This document shows positions 23,616 through 33,197 of a stretch of DNA of 64,000 bases, in pieces. The DNA comes from Pseudomonadota bacterium. Its GTDB lineage: Bacteria > Pseudomonadota > Alphaproteobacteria > Rhodobacterales > Rhodobacteraceae. How positions within the stretch are numbered: position 1 is the stretch's first letter; every line of letters begins with the position of its first letter. The DNA is taken from contig JBCAYL010000004.1 in the NCBI GenBank assembly GCA_038533575.1, positions 172,846 to 236,845 on the forward strand, written 5' to 3'. The position numbers and the translations under genes were made by a program. Under the pieces are notes generated by a model, which was not told the DNA's origin, did not search any database, and saw only the letters and a list, made by a program, of their open reading frames with translations.

Positions 23616-25136
23616 GCGCCTGAGCCCTGCGCGCAACTCCGAAAGCTGAAACGCCCCGGTGGCCTGAGCGGCAGCCGCGTAGCTCAGAACCCCGGCCAAA
23701 ATCAGCGCGGCGAGTGCCACATAGCGCCAGCCGGGCAGGACGAGCGCGCCCTCCAAGAGCCACGCCCCAACGAGCAGCACGCCGCCCATGATCGCAGAGG
23801 AGATGATGATCCTCGGAATACGCTCTCTCACGCGATCATCGAGGGCTGCCGATGGCCCCATGGCCCGGGTCCCCCTCCAAAGCAGCCAGGCCATGCCCCA
23901 GCCCGCGAGCGTCGCACCGATCGCCGCTGCCAGAAACCCGACCAAAGGGGCGAGCCCGATCGCGAGGACCGCGTTTATCCCGAGCGCCACGAGGGCAAAT
24001 CGAAACGGACTGCGCGTATCTTCCCGCGCGAAGTAGAGCGGCTGCAGGACCTTCTGCAAAACAAAGGCAGGAAGCCCTGCACCGTAAACCGCACAGGCAA
24101 GCGCCGTGGGCAGGGCGTCGTCTCTCGTGAAGGCCCCCCGCTCGAACAGCACAGAGATGAGGGGAAGCGGGATGATCAAGAGCGCCACCGCCGCGGGCAG
24201 CGTGAGCGCCATGGACACCTCCGTCGCACGGGAAAACGCATGCTGACTTCCCGCCTCGTCCCCGGCTTGAAGCCGCCGCGAGAGGTCAGGCAAGAGGACG
24301 ACACCGATGGCAATGCCGACGACGCCGAGCGGCAATTGGTAAAGCCGATCAGCGTAGTAGAGCCATGCCGCCGCACCTTCGAAATAACTCGCGACCTGTC
24401 GACCGACGAGGAGGTTGACCTGCACGACCCCGCCAGCCAGTGCCGCGGGCGCGGCGATGATCGCGAGGCGTTTCAGTTCGGGTGTGAGCCGGGGGCGTCG
24501 CGGCAGCAGCCTAAATCCCACGCGCCGCGCCGCCTCCCAAACCAGGGCAAGCTGCGCAAGGCCGGCGAGCGGCACCGTCCAGGCGAGCGTGAGGCCCGCG
24601 GGCCAGCCGAGAGCGCCCGCTAGGAGAAGGGCCCCGATGAAGAGTGCGTTGAGGAGGACAGGCGCGGCGGCAGCGGCCACGAAATGCCGGTTGGCGTTGA
24701 GGACGCCCGATGCCAGCGCCGCAAGAGAGATGAAGAGGATGTAGGGAAAGGCGATCCGCCCGAACGTCACGGCAAGGTCAAATCGCTCATCACCGGCAAA
24801 GCCCGACGCCATGGCAAGCACGAGCCAGGGCATCGCGAGCATCGCCACAAGGGTGAAGAGGACGAGAACGAGCCCCAGCCCCGTCAGGGCGTCCCGTGCG
24901 AAGCCGTCTGGATCATCCCCTGCCTCGAGTTTCTTCGAGAAGAGCGGAATGAAGGCCATGTTGAAGGCACCTTCCGCGAAGAAGCGACGGAACATGTTCG
25001 GAAGCGCGAAGGCAATGACGAAGGCCTCCGCCACGGGGCCCGCGCCGAGAAACGCCGCGATCATGATGTCGCGGACAAAGCCGAGGACGCGGCTCAGCAT
25101 GGTCCAGAGACCCACTGTCGCCAGCGCCCGCATCAT
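23589..25136 (-). CDS. murJ: Lipid II flippase MurJ
   Basis: MurJ flips undecaprenyl-linked lipid II across the cytoplasmic membrane for peptidoglycan synthesis. The 515-residue product has about 14 hydrophobic helices and the family blocks TMLSRVLGFVRDIMIAAFLGAG near the N-terminus, PNMFRRFFAEGAFNMAFIPLF, and VVLLPDLSRRLQAGD. I chose the ATG at 25136; the ORF upstream adds 26 unlike residues. It lies downstream of glnD on the same strand, 193 nt away. Confidence 0.96.
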   Translation of the reverse strand: MMRALATVGLWTMLSRVLGFVRDIMIAAFLGAGPVAEAFVIAFALPNMFRRFFAEGAFNMAFIPLFSKKLEAGDDPDGFARDALTGLGLVLVLFTLVAMLAMPWLVLAMASGFAGDERFDLAVTFGRIAFPYILFISLAALASGVLNANRHFVAAAAAPVLLNALFIGALLLAGALGWPAGLTLAWTVPLAGLAQLALVWEAARRVGFRLLPRRPRLTPELKRLAIIAAPAALAGGVVQVNLLVGRQVASYFEGAAAWLYYADRLYQLPLGVVGIAIGVVLLPDLSRRLQAGDEAGSQHAFSRATEVSMALTLPAAVALLIIPLPLISVLFERGAFTRDDALPTALACAVYGAGLPAFVLQKVLQPLYFAREDTRSPFRFALVALGINAVLAIGLAPLVGFLAAAIGATLAGWGMAWLLWRGTRAMGPSAALDDRVRERIPRIIISSAIMGGVLLVGAWLLEGALVLPGWRYVALAALILAGVLSYAAAAQATGAFQLSELRAGLRRSAPPDPTQ

Positions 25137-25329
25137 CGGCGGCGCGCTCCCGCGGGATGCGTCCGAGGTCGCGCGCGAAGCGCGCCACCGCCGCGCACGG
25201 AAGAGTTTTCGCAAGACTCTTCCATCGGTTCAGTAGCATTGTGGAGGCTCATGCGCGCGCGGCCATGGCCACGTCGACCCATGAGACATGCCAGGATCCG
25301 CAGTGCAGATCGCGCGCCGTGTCTGCGCC

Positions 25330-28185
25330 TCATCCGCGCGCTCGCTCCGCGCCCAGGGCGATCGCCTCGCGAAGCTTCTTCTCGAGCGAGCGCTGGCGTC
25401 CCTCGGCATGGAGCTTCAGCCCGAACATGTCCTTCACGTAGAAACTGTCGACGACCTGTTCGCCGTAGGTCGCGATCACGGCACTGGCGATGTAGATGTT
25501 GGCGCCCGCCAGGGTCCGGCACAGATCGTGAAGAAGGCCGGGGCGATCCCGCGTGTCCACTTCGATGATCGTGTAGATATCGGAGCCTTCGTTATCGAAC
25601 GTGATATGCGTCGGCACAGTGAAGGGACGCTCGCGTTTCTTGAGCTTGTCCCGATCCTTCAGCGCCTCCTGTGCCACCACGACACCGCCAAGCGTCTTGT
25701 GGATCATGCCTTCGAGCCGCTTCAGGCGCGACGCTTCATAGGGCGCGCCCTCGGCGTCCTGCACCCAGAACGCCGCCACCGCGAACCCGTCCTTGGTCGT
25801 GAATGTCCGTGCATCGACCACGTTCGCGCCCACCAGGGCCAGCGCGCCAGTCATGCGCGCAAAGATCCCAGGATGGTCGGCCATCGTAAAGCAGACGCGC
25901 GTGGCGTCGCGCTCCTCGTCCGGCTGGAGGTCCACGCGCACTTCCTCGTCGCCGATATCCTTCAGGAGCTCGGCAAAGACGACATGCGCCGTAACATGAA
26001 GGCCCTGCCAGTAGGGGCCATAGTGCCGTGCCTGTTCGCGGCGGAGCTCTGTCTCCGACCAATGCGGAAGCGCGGCTGCGAGGTTCCGCTTGGCCTCCGC
26101 GCCGCGGTTTTCGCGGTTGAGCGCCTCCATGCCATCCTCGAGCCCGCGCCTCGTCTGCCGGTAAAGCGCGCGGATCAGGACGGCCTTCCAGTTGTTCCAG
26201 GTGGTGGGTGAGACGCCGCGGATGTCACACACCGTCAGCACGGTGAGGAGATCCAGCCGTTTCACCGTCTTTACGGCCTTGGCGAAGTCCCGCACCGTCC
26301 GAGGATCGGCGATGTCGCGCTTCTGCGCCATGTCCGACATCAAGAGGTGGTAGCGGATCAGCCATTCGACCGTTTCCACCTCCTTCTTCTTCAGTCCGAG
26401 CCGCGTGGCCACCTCGCGCCCGATCCGCGCGCCGAGGATCGAGTGATCTTCGGGCCGGCCCTTCCCGATGTCGTGGCAGAGCAGCGCCACGTAGAGCACT
26501 TTCCGGTTCACGCGCCCGGACCTCAGGATCGAGGACACCACCGGCAGATCTTCTTCGAGTTCGCCCCGCTCGATCTGGGCGAGGGTCTTGATGCATTGGA
26601 TCGTGTGCTCGTCGACGGTGTAGGCGTGGTACATGTTGAATTGCATCATCGCCACGATGGGCTCGAACTCGGGCACGAATGCCGAGAGCATGCCAACCTC
26701 GTTCATGCGCCTGAGCGCCCGCTCCGGATTGCCGTGCTTGAGCAGCGTATCGAGAAAGATCTGGCAGGCCACCGGGTCGCGCCGCATGGCGTCGTCCACC
26801 AGGGGCAGGCTCGCGGAGACGATGCGCATGGCATCGGGATGGATGAGCGTGCCGGTGCGGAGCGCTTCTTCGAAGAGGCGCAGGAGATTGAGCTTGTCGG
26901 ACAGAAAATCATCGGTCCTGCCGATGGTCAGCCTGTTCTGCTTGATGGCGTAGGGCGGATTGGCCGTCTTTGTTCGCTGGAAAAGCCTCAGCAGCGCGGG
27001 TTGGGTCTTCACATGGGCCTCTTCGAGGGCCGTCAGGAAGATCCGCGTGAGGTCTCCCACCTGCGTGGCCTGCCGGAAGTAGTCCTGCATGAAGCGCTCG
27101 ACGCCGCGCCTGCCGCGACCGTCCTCGTAGCCCATCCGTTCGGCCACCTCGACCTGCAAGTCGAAGGTGAGCTGGTCAGCCGCGCGCCCCGTAATGAGAT
27201 GCAGATGGCAACGGATGGCCCACAGGAACTGCTCGGCCTTGAGGAAGGTCTCGAACTCCTCCTTCGTGAACAGGCCGAGCGGAACGAGGTCTGCTGCATT
27301 GCTGACGCCGTGGATGTATTTTGCGATCCAGAAAAGGGACTGGAGATCGCGCAGACCGCCTTTTCCCTCCTTGACGTTGGGCTCGACAACGTAGCGCTGC
27401 CCGCCCTGCTTGCGGTGTCGCGCGCTCCGCTCTTCGAGCTTGGCCTCGATGAAATCGCGGGCCGTGGAGCGAAAGAGGTCCGTCCAGAGCTTGCTGCGGA
27501 GGTCTTCGAAGAGGGCCGGGTTGCCGCCGAGATCGCGCATCTCCACGAGGCTCGTACGGATCGTATAATCCTCTCGCGCCAACCGGATGCACTCCCTCAC
27601 GCTCCGTGTGGCGTGTCCCACTTTGAGCTTCAGGTCCCAAAGGATGTAGAGCATCTGCTCCACGACGGCCTCGGCCCGCGTCGCCCCGCTCGTTGGCGTC
27701 AAAAAGAGTAGGTCCACATCCGAGAAGGGTGCCATTTCACCCCGGCCGTAGCCGCCCACGGCGAGGATCGCCATGTTCTCCTCGGCGGGGATCTCTGGCC
27801 CTGGGACGAGATACGCCGCCGCCATGTCATGGGCCAAGCGCACGACCTCGTCGGTGATGCGCGCATAGGCCGTGGTCGCCTCGCCCGATCGGCGCGGCGT
27901 CTCTTGGAAGCGGTCCGCGATGTTGGATCTGGCGCGGGAAAGGGCCGGCGAGATGGTCGTCACGATCGCGCGGCGGCGGTCCACGGGGTCGCCTATGTCA
28001 GCCACGCGTTGCATGATCTCCATGGAGAGCTGCGCGACATCAAGCGCTTCGGGCGCGGGCGCGGAAAGCCCGACCTCCATGGCGGGCCCTGAAGACCCGA
28101 CGTCCGCTGCGTCCAGCTCCGCTCCCGGGAACGGTGGTGTGCCGTTCTCAGAGGCCAGCGCCGCCAAACCCTTGGGGAGCGGCAT
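25330..28185 (-). CDS. glnD: [Protein-PII] uridylyltransferase / uridylyl-removing enzyme
   Basis: GlnD senses glutamine and (de)uridylylates PII proteins to control nitrogen metabolism. The 951-residue protein contains the nucleotidyltransferase motif GGYGRGE...DVD (144-158) and an HD hydrolase domain (CHDIGKG, H571-D572). Two C-terminal ACT domains follow (TMADHPGIFARMTGAL near 768 and DTRDRPGLLHDLCRTL near 880) and bind glutamine. The start is uncertain: the ATG at 28185 overlaps the upstream lipoprotein gene by 38 nt and lacks a clear ribosome-binding site; an ATG at 28080 would give a 916-residue form. Confidence 0.95.
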   Translation of the reverse strand: MPLPKGLAALASENGTPPFPGAELDAADVGSSGPAMEVGLSAPAPEALDVAQLSMEIMQRVADIGDPVDRRRAIVTTISPALSRARSNIADRFQETPRRSGEATTAYARITDEVVRLAHDMAAAYLVPGPEIPAEENMAILAVGGYGRGEMAPFSDVDLLFLTPTSGATRAEAVVEQMLYILWDLKLKVGHATRSVRECIRLAREDYTIRTSLVEMRDLGGNPALFEDLRSKLWTDLFRSTARDFIEAKLEERSARHRKQGGQRYVVEPNVKEGKGGLRDLQSLFWIAKYIHGVSNAADLVPLGLFTKEEFETFLKAEQFLWAIRCHLHLITGRAADQLTFDLQVEVAERMGYEDGRGRRGVERFMQDYFRQATQVGDLTRIFLTALEEAHVKTQPALLRLFQRTKTANPPYAIKQNRLTIGRTDDFLSDKLNLLRLFEEALRTGTLIHPDAMRIVSASLPLVDDAMRRDPVACQIFLDTLLKHGNPERALRRMNEVGMLSAFVPEFEPIVAMMQFNMYHAYTVDEHTIQCIKTLAQIERGELEEDLPVVSSILRSGRVNRKVLYVALLCHDIGKGRPEDHSILGARIGREVATRLGLKKKEVETVEWLIRYHLLMSDMAQKRDIADPRTVRDFAKAVKTVKRLDLLTVLTVCDIRGVSPTTWNNWKAVLIRALYRQTRRGLEDGMEALNRENRGAEAKRNLAAALPHWSETELRREQARHYGPYWQGLHVTAHVVFAELLKDIGDEEVRVDLQPDEERDATRVCFTMADHPGIFARMTGALALVGANVVDARTFTTKDGFAVAAFWVQDAEGAPYEASRLKRLEGMIHKTLGGVVVAQEALKDRDKLKKRERPFTVPTHITFDNEGSDIYTIIEVDTRDRPGLLHDLCRTLAGANIYIASAVIATYGEQVVDSFYVKDMFGLKLHAEGRQRSLEKKLREAIALGAERARG

Positions 28186-29326
28186 CGAGCGTCACGACCT
28201 GGCCGCCCTGAATGGACCCGATGGCGAGGCCGCGTTCGTTGGTCCCGTTGGCGCGCAGACGGACGATACCAGTGGAGCCCTGGAAACCCTGGGGGCGTGT
28301 GAGCCCGGCACCATTGAGCGCGCGCACGCCGCTTTGGTTCACAAGGGCGCCGATGATCGCGATGCCGTCATAGGCGGTGAAAGCCAGCGGATGCGGGTTC
28401 GAGCCGTAAGCCGCGCTGTAGCGACTAGAGAATGCCCCGGCGCGGGCGCGGTCCGGCATGGAGAACCAGCCGCCCTGTACGCCCGACAAGCTGAAGAGCC
28501 GGGTATCGAGGTCCCAGCGCGACAACCCCAGATACTGGATCGTGTCGGGCGCAAGTCCCGCTTCGGGCAGCAGGTCCGCGAGGATCGGCAGCGCGCCGGC
28601 GGTATTTGACGTCAGGAAAATCGCGTCCGCCCCGGAGGCCGCTGCCGTGCCGCGAATGCGGCTCGCGGCAGAGGAGATGCCGGTGAGGGTATTCTCGTAG
28701 CTTTCAGTCCCCGCGATCCCGAGGCCATTTCGGACGAGAGCTTGTGTCACCGCCGCACGCCCGGCGTCTCCGGCGACCGTCTGGGCATGCACCACCATGA
28801 CGTTGTTCAGCCCTTGGGTCGAAGCGAAGCGGGCCACTCGGCTGGCACTGTCCTCGAATGTCTGTCCGAGGAGGTAGACGTTTCCGCCTGCAATCGCGGT
28901 GTTGTTCGAGAAGGTCAGAACCGACGTGTTCGAGCCACGGACTGCAAGGCCGACGGCCGCCGCGATTTCCCCGTCTAGTGGTCCAAGGATGACATCCGCG
29001 CCATTTGACACGGCTTGCTGCGCCGCCGCGACGGCCGTGGCCGCGTTGCGCTGCGTGCTGAGAACCGTGAGGTTCACGTCGACACCGTTGAGGTCCCCCG
29101 CGGCAAGCCGAGCGGCACGCTCGAGGCTGGCCGCGATTGCGTCGAGCTCGGCCGTGCCGGAGCCGGAGGGGACGAGCAGCGCCACGTCGACTGAGCTGCC
29201 CCCCTGTCCACCGATGGGGCCGGTCGTCACCGGAATGGGCTCGCATGCCAGCAGGAAGAGAGATGTCAGGAGGGCGAAGCATGCCCGTGCCGCGTTGCCA
29301 ATTCCCATGAAACCCGCCACCATCAT
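28148..29326 (-). CDS. Penicillin-binding protein activator LpoA-like lipoprotein
   Basis: The 392-residue protein starts with a lipoprotein signal (lipobox LLAC, Cys28) and continues as a periplasmic-binding-protein-like fold (DVALLVPSGSGTAELDAIAASLERAA, GPLDGEIAAAVG, LTFSNN). This is the LppC/LpoA-type family that in enterobacteria activates PBP1a from the outer membrane. It ends overlapping glnD. The tandem ATG at 29326/29323 is preceded by AAAGGG. It is divergent from rsmI, a neighbourhood (yraM-rsmI-yraN) seen in many proteobacteria, which strengthens the family call. Confidence 0.88.
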   Translation of the reverse strand: MMVAGFMGIGNAARACFALLTSLFLLACEPIPVTTGPIGGQGGSSVDVALLVPSGSGTAELDAIAASLERAARLAAGDLNGVDVNLTVLSTQRNAATAVAAAQQAVSNGADVILGPLDGEIAAAVGLAVRGSNTSVLTFSNNTAIAGGNVYLLGQTFEDSASRVARFASTQGLNNVMVVHAQTVAGDAGRAAVTQALVRNGLGIAGTESYENTLTGISSAASRIRGTAAASGADAIFLTSNTAGALPILADLLPEAGLAPDTIQYLGLSRWDLDTRLFSLSGVQGGWFSMPDRARAGAFSSRYSAAYGSNPHPLAFTAYDGIAIIGALVNQSGVRALNGAGLTRPQGFQGSTGIVRLRANGTNERGLAIGSIQGGQVVTLDAAPQGFGGAGL

Positions 29327-29402
29327 ATCGCCCTTTGTAGTGTGCAGGCCACGCCGCCCGCGTTGCGCCGCATCATAGTCGCCGGGGGGGTGGGGTCGAG
29401 TC

Positions 29403-30269
29403 ATGAATTACCGGAAGACGACGCTCGCGCCCGGATTGCATCTGGTCTCGACACCCATCGGCAATGCCCGCGATATAACACTGCGCGCGCTCGATACGCT
29501 GGCCTCCGCCGATCTTCTGGCGGCAGAGGACACGCGTATGCTCCTGAAACTCATGAATATTCATGGGATCCCCCTGGAGGGTCGCCGGATCCATGCCTTC
29601 CACGATCATTCCAAGAGTGGCGATCGGCAAAGGCTCCTCGATGCCATGGTGTCCGGGCAGTCGGTCGCCTACGCGACGGATGCCGGGACGCCACTTATCG
29701 CCGATCCGGGCTACACCCTCGTGAGCGAGGCCCGCGCCAAGGGCGTCGTGGTCACGGCGGCGCCGGGCCCCTCGGCGCTGACCATGGCGCTCTCGGTGGC
29801 GGGCCTGCCGACGGACCGGTTTTCGTTTCGGGGTTTTGCGCCCCCGGCCCGAGCGGCGCGCATCGCATTCCTGACTGAGCTCGCGCGGGCGCGCGAGACG
29901 ACTGTTTTCTACGAGACACCGCGCAGGATCGCGGATTGCCTCTCTGATTCGCGCGATGCCCTCGGTCCGGACAGGGTCGCCGTCGTCTGTCGCGAGCTCA
30001 CGAAGAGGTTCGAAGAGGTCAGGTCTGGCAGCCTCAATGACCTCGCCGAGCATTTTGGCGCGTCCACGCCGAAGGGAGAGCTCGTGGTCCTGCTCGCTCC
30101 GGCCGAAGAGACTGCGCCGGTGGAAGCTGACGTGGATGCGGCGATTATCGAGGCGTTAACCACCATGCGGGTAAAGGATGCGGCAGACGCCGTGGCAGGC
30201 AGCCTTGGCCTGCCTCGTCGTGATGTCTATCAAAGAGCCCTGCGGCTCAAATCGGGAGAAGCGAACTGA
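29403..30269 (+). CDS. rsmI: 16S rRNA (cytidine1402-2'-O)-methyltransferase
   Basis: RsmI 2'-O-methylates C1402 of 16S rRNA in the P-site. The 288-residue tetrapyrrole-methylase-fold protein has LYLVSTPIGN-like HLVSTPIGNARDITLRAL, AEDTRMLLKL, TDAGTPLIADPGYTLV, GPSALTMALSVAGLPTDRFSF and the C-terminal KGELVVLLAP. The length is typical. It lies divergent to the LpoA-like gene and just before yraN. Confidence 0.96.
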   Translation: MNYRKTTLAPGLHLVSTPIGNARDITLRALDTLASADLLAAEDTRMLLKLMNIHGIPLEGRRIHAFHDHSKSGDRQRLLDAMVSGQSVAYATDAGTPLIADPGYTLVSEARAKGVVVTAAPGPSALTMALSVAGLPTDRFSFRGFAPPARAARIAFLTELARARETTVFYETPRRIADCLSDSRDALGPDRVAVVCRELTKRFEEVRSGSLNDLAEHFGASTPKGELVVLLAPAEETAPVEADVDAAIIEALTTMRVKDAADAVAGSLGLPRRDVYQRALRLKSGEAN

Positions 30270-30313
30270 GCCACGATCGCGCTGTCCGGGGCCTAGTTTC
30301 CCACGTTAAAGGC

Positions 30314-30640
30314 ATGGCGGCGGAAGCAGCCGTCGCGCGGCGTTATCAGGCGATGGGCTATCACGTGATGGCCGAGCGCTGGAGAGGGCCGCACGGGGAG
30401 ATCGACCTGATCCTTGAGGACGATGACGGTGCGCTCGTTTTCGTCGAAGTGAAATGCGCGAAGCACCTGGATCAGGCGCTATCCTCGCTTGGCCGACGCC
30501 AGCAGCAGAGGCTGCTCGACAGCGCCACCGTGTTTCTGGGGCTCATGCCGCAAGGGCTGCGGACGGCCTGCAGGATCGATCTTGCAGCATGTGACGGCAC
30601 AGGCGCCATGCACATCGTCGAAAACGCCCTCGCCGCCTGA
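30314..30640 (+). CDS. YraN family protein (UPF0102, endonuclease-like fold)
   Basis: The 108-residue product shows the PD-(D/E)xK-like core RWRGPHGEIDLI followed by LVFVEVK, as in UPF0102/YraN. The ATG at 30314 has no good ribosome-binding site. In-frame homologous-looking residues continue upstream (LVSHVKG) to a CTG at 30266 that overlaps the rsmI stop and has GGGAGAAG before it, so the true start may be this CTG. Function is unknown; DNA binding or repair is suggested by the fold. Confidence 0.88.
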   Translation: MAAEAAVARRYQAMGYHVMAERWRGPHGEIDLILEDDDGALVFVEVKCAKHLDQALSSLGRRQQQRLLDSATVFLGLMPQGLRTACRIDLAACDGTGAMHIVENALAA

Positions 30641-30696
30641 CCTTGTACCCTGCGCGACCCTGCGCCATGAAAGCGCTGAGCTAGCAGGAGAGCATT

Positions 30697-31659
30697 GTGC
30701 GCGTCGCATTCCAAATGGACCCGATCGAGCATGTCGATATCGACGCCGACAGCTCCTTTCGCCTTGCCGAGGAGGCCGAGGCGCGCGGCCACGAGCTCTT
30801 CGTCTATACGCCCGACCGCCTCGTCTTTGATAGCGGGGCAGTCTCGGCGACCGGTCGGGCGGTGAACGTGACCCGCCAAAAGGGCAATCACGTGAGCTTC
30901 GGGCCCTGGGAGACCCGCAACCTGCGCGATCTGGACGTGGTCTGGCTCCGCCAGGATCCCCCGTTCGACATGGGCTACATCACCACCACCCACGTCCTCG
31001 AAATGGTCCATCCCCACACCTTGGTGGTCAATGATCCGTTCTGGGTCCGCAACTTCCCCGAGAAGCTGCTGGTGCTCGAATTCACCGACCTGACGCCCCC
31101 GACGATGATCGCGCGGTCGCTCGAAGCGCTTCGCGACTTCCGAAAGCGACATGGCGACATCATCGTAAAGCCGCTTTACGGCAATGGGGGTGCGGGGGTC
31201 TTTCGTCTGCGCCCGGAGGACGGCAACCTCGCCTCCCTCCACGAGCTGTTTGCCGTCATCAATCGCGAGCCGCTCATCGCACAGAAATTCCTGCCGGATG
31301 TCAGCCAGGGAGATAAGCGGATCATCCTCGTGGACGGCGAGCCCGTGGGCGCGATCAACCGCGTGCCCGCGCAGGGCGAAACCCGCTCCAACATGCATGT
31401 GGGCGGACGACCGGAGAAGATAGGCCTGACGGATCGCGAAAGGGACATCTGCGCGCGGATCGGGCCAAAGCTTCGGGAGCATGGACAGATCTTCGTGGGC
31501 ATCGACGTCATTGGCGGCTGGCTCACGGAAATCAACGTGACCTCGCCCACCGGCATCCAAGAGCTGGAGCGTTTCGACGGGATCAACGTCGCCGCGAAGA
31601 TCTGGGACGCCATCGAGGCGCGGGCGGCTACTGCGGACCCACAGTCAGCCGGTAGCTGA
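30697..31659 (+). CDS. gshB: Glutathione synthetase
   Basis: GshB joins gamma-glutamylcysteine and glycine with ATP. The 320-residue ATP-grasp protein has [25 protein letters not shown] at the N-terminus, [15 protein letters not shown], the ATP-grasp loop [41 protein letters not shown] and the C-terminal [10 protein letters not shown]. It starts at GTG 30697 with CAGGAG upstream. Its last 32 nt overlap the convergent comM gene. Confidence 0.97.
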   Translation: MRVAFQMDPIEHVDIDADSSFRLAEEAEARGHELFVYTPDRLVFDSGAVSATGRAVNVTRQKGNHVSFGPWETRNLRDLDVVWLRQDPPFDMGYITTTHVLEMVHPHTLVVNDPFWVRNFPEKLLVLEFTDLTPPTMIARSLEALRDFRKRHGDIIVKPLYGNGGAGVFRLRPEDGNLASLHELFAVINREPLIAQKFLPDVSQGDKRIILVDGEPVGAINRVPAQGETRSNMHVGGRPEKIGLTDRERDICARIGPKLREHGQIFVGIDVIGGWLTEINVTSPTGIQELERFDGINVAAKIWDAIEARAATADPQSAGS

Positions 31660-33139
31660 TCGCCTCCGCGATATGGTGGCGTTCCACCGGGACGGAGTCT
31701 TCGAGGTCGGCGATGGTGCGTGCCACCCGCATGACGCGATGATAGCCGCGGGCGGAGAAGCCGAATTTCTCCGCGGCCCGGCGCAGGAGGTCCTTGCCCT
31801 CGGATGACGGTGCGGCGACTTCCTGGAGGAGGTTGCCTTCGATATCCGCGTTCATCTCGGTGTGTTCGTTCTCTGAATATCGCTCGGCTTGCTTGGCTCT
31901 GGCCTTGGCGACGCGGGCGCCGATTTCCCCCGAGGTCTCGCCCGTGGCCGGCAGATCGAGATCCGAGAAGCTCACGGGCGGCACCTCCACACGCAGGTCA
32001 AAGCGGTCCATGAGCGGCCCTGAGATCCGCCCCATGTAGTCCTCGGCGCATTTCGCACCGCGACTACAGACAAAGCCCGGTTCGCCCGATTGCCCGCAGC
32101 GGCATGGGTTTGCCGCCGCGATCAGCATGAAGCGGGACGGATAGCGCACGTGGTGATTGGCGCGGGCCACCATGACCGAGCCCGTCTCGATGGGCTGCCG
32201 GAGCGTCTCGAGCACAGTGCGTGGGAACTCGGGGAACTCGTCCATGAAGAGGACACCGTTATGGGCAAGGGAAATCTCCCCGGGTTTCGCGCCGCGGCCC
32301 CCGCCCACGATGGCCGCCATGGATGCGGTGTGGTGCGGCTCCCTGAAGGGGCGCGCGCGCGAGATGCCCCCCTCGTCCAGAAGCCCGGACAAGGAGTGGA
32401 TCATCGAGGTCTCGAGCGCCTCGGCGGCCGACAGGGGCGGGAGGATCCCCGGAATGCGCGCCGCGATCATGGATTTGCCGGAGCCCGGCGCGCCGACGAG
32501 CAGCACGTGATGACGGCCCGCCGCGGCGATCTCCACGGCCCGTTTCGCGCGCTCCTGTCCCTTCACCTCGGCCATGTCCCGGGAGCCATGGGGCAGCGTG
32601 ACTTCACCGGGGTCAGCGGGCGTGATGGGAGATTGCCCGGAGAAATGTCGGACGACAGCGGTCAGGGAGTGCGCCGCAATGACATCCGTCGCGCCCACCC
32701 AGGCGGCTTCCGCGCCCACGGCCGCGGGGCAAAGGAGGAGACGCCCCTCCTGGGCCGCGGCCATGGCAGCAGGCAATGCGCCCACCACGCCGACGAGATC
32801 GCCGTTCAACGAAAGCTCGCCCAAGGCAACCGTGCGTGCGACGCCCTCCTTCGGAACCATGTCGATCGCCGCCAGAAGAGCGAGTGCGATGGGCAGGTCG
32901 AAGTGAGAGCCGTCCTTGGGCAGGTCGGCGGGCGATAGATTGATCGTGATGCGCTTCGAAGGGAGCGCGATAGACAGCGCATCGAGCGCGGCGCGCACGC
33001 GGTCCCGCGCCTCGCTCACGGCCTTGTTGGGCAGCCCCACAATCGAGAAGGACGGCAAGCCCGCCGTGATAGCGCATTGGACCTCGACGAGGCGGGCATC
33101 GACGCCCTCGAAGGCGACGGTATAGGCGACAGCGACCAT
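31628..33139 (-). CDS. comM: YifB/ComM family Mg-chelatase-like AAA+ ATPase
   Basis: ComM is a hexameric helicase that drives branch migration during natural transformation. The 503-residue protein has the N-terminal ChlI-like domain ([28 protein letters not shown]) and Walker A GAPGSGKS (216-223). FREPHHTAS, the Walker B region [11 protein letters not shown] and the C-terminal Mg-chelatase domain ([19 protein letters not shown]) follow. It converges on and overlaps gshB by 32 nt. Upstream sequence contains TTAAC half-sites in CtrA-like spacing. Confidence 0.93.
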   Translation of the reverse strand: MVAVAYTVAFEGVDARLVEVQCAITAGLPSFSIVGLPNKAVSEARDRVRAALDALSIALPSKRITINLSPADLPKDGSHFDLPIALALLAAIDMVPKEGVARTVALGELSLNGDLVGVVGALPAAMAAAQEGRLLLCPAAVGAEAAWVGATDVIAAHSLTAVVRHFSGQSPITPADPGEVTLPHGSRDMAEVKGQERAKRAVEIAAAGRHHVLLVGAPGSGKSMIAARIPGILPPLSAAEALETSMIHSLSGLLDEGGISRARPFREPHHTASMAAIVGGGRGAKPGEISLAHNGVLFMDEFPEFPRTVLETLRQPIETGSVMVARANHHVRYPSRFMLIAAANPCRCGQSGEPGFVCSRGAKCAEDYMGRISGPLMDRFDLRVEVPPVSFSDLDLPATGETSGEIGARVAKARAKQAERYSENEHTEMNADIEGNLLQEVAAPSSEGKDLLRRAAEKFGFSARGYHRVMRVARTIADLEDSVPVERHHIAEAISYRLTVGPQ

Positions 33140-33149
33140 GCGGGCTCCC

Positions 33150-33197
33150 GTAAAGCTTGGTTAACGGTACCGCGGCAGGTCTGAAGGATTGGTTAAC
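33150..33197 (+). promoter_or_regulatory. Two near-consensus CtrA-type sites upstream of comM
   Basis: GTAA-N7-TTAAC at 33150-33165 and TGAA-N7-TTAAC at 33182-33197 each keep one perfect half-site and the 7 nt spacer. They lie 11-58 nt upstream of the comM start. CtrA control of competence genes including comM is documented in Rhodobacter capsulatus, which gives these weak sites some weight. The nearer copy is too close to the start codon for a classic activated promoter. Confidence 0.35.
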
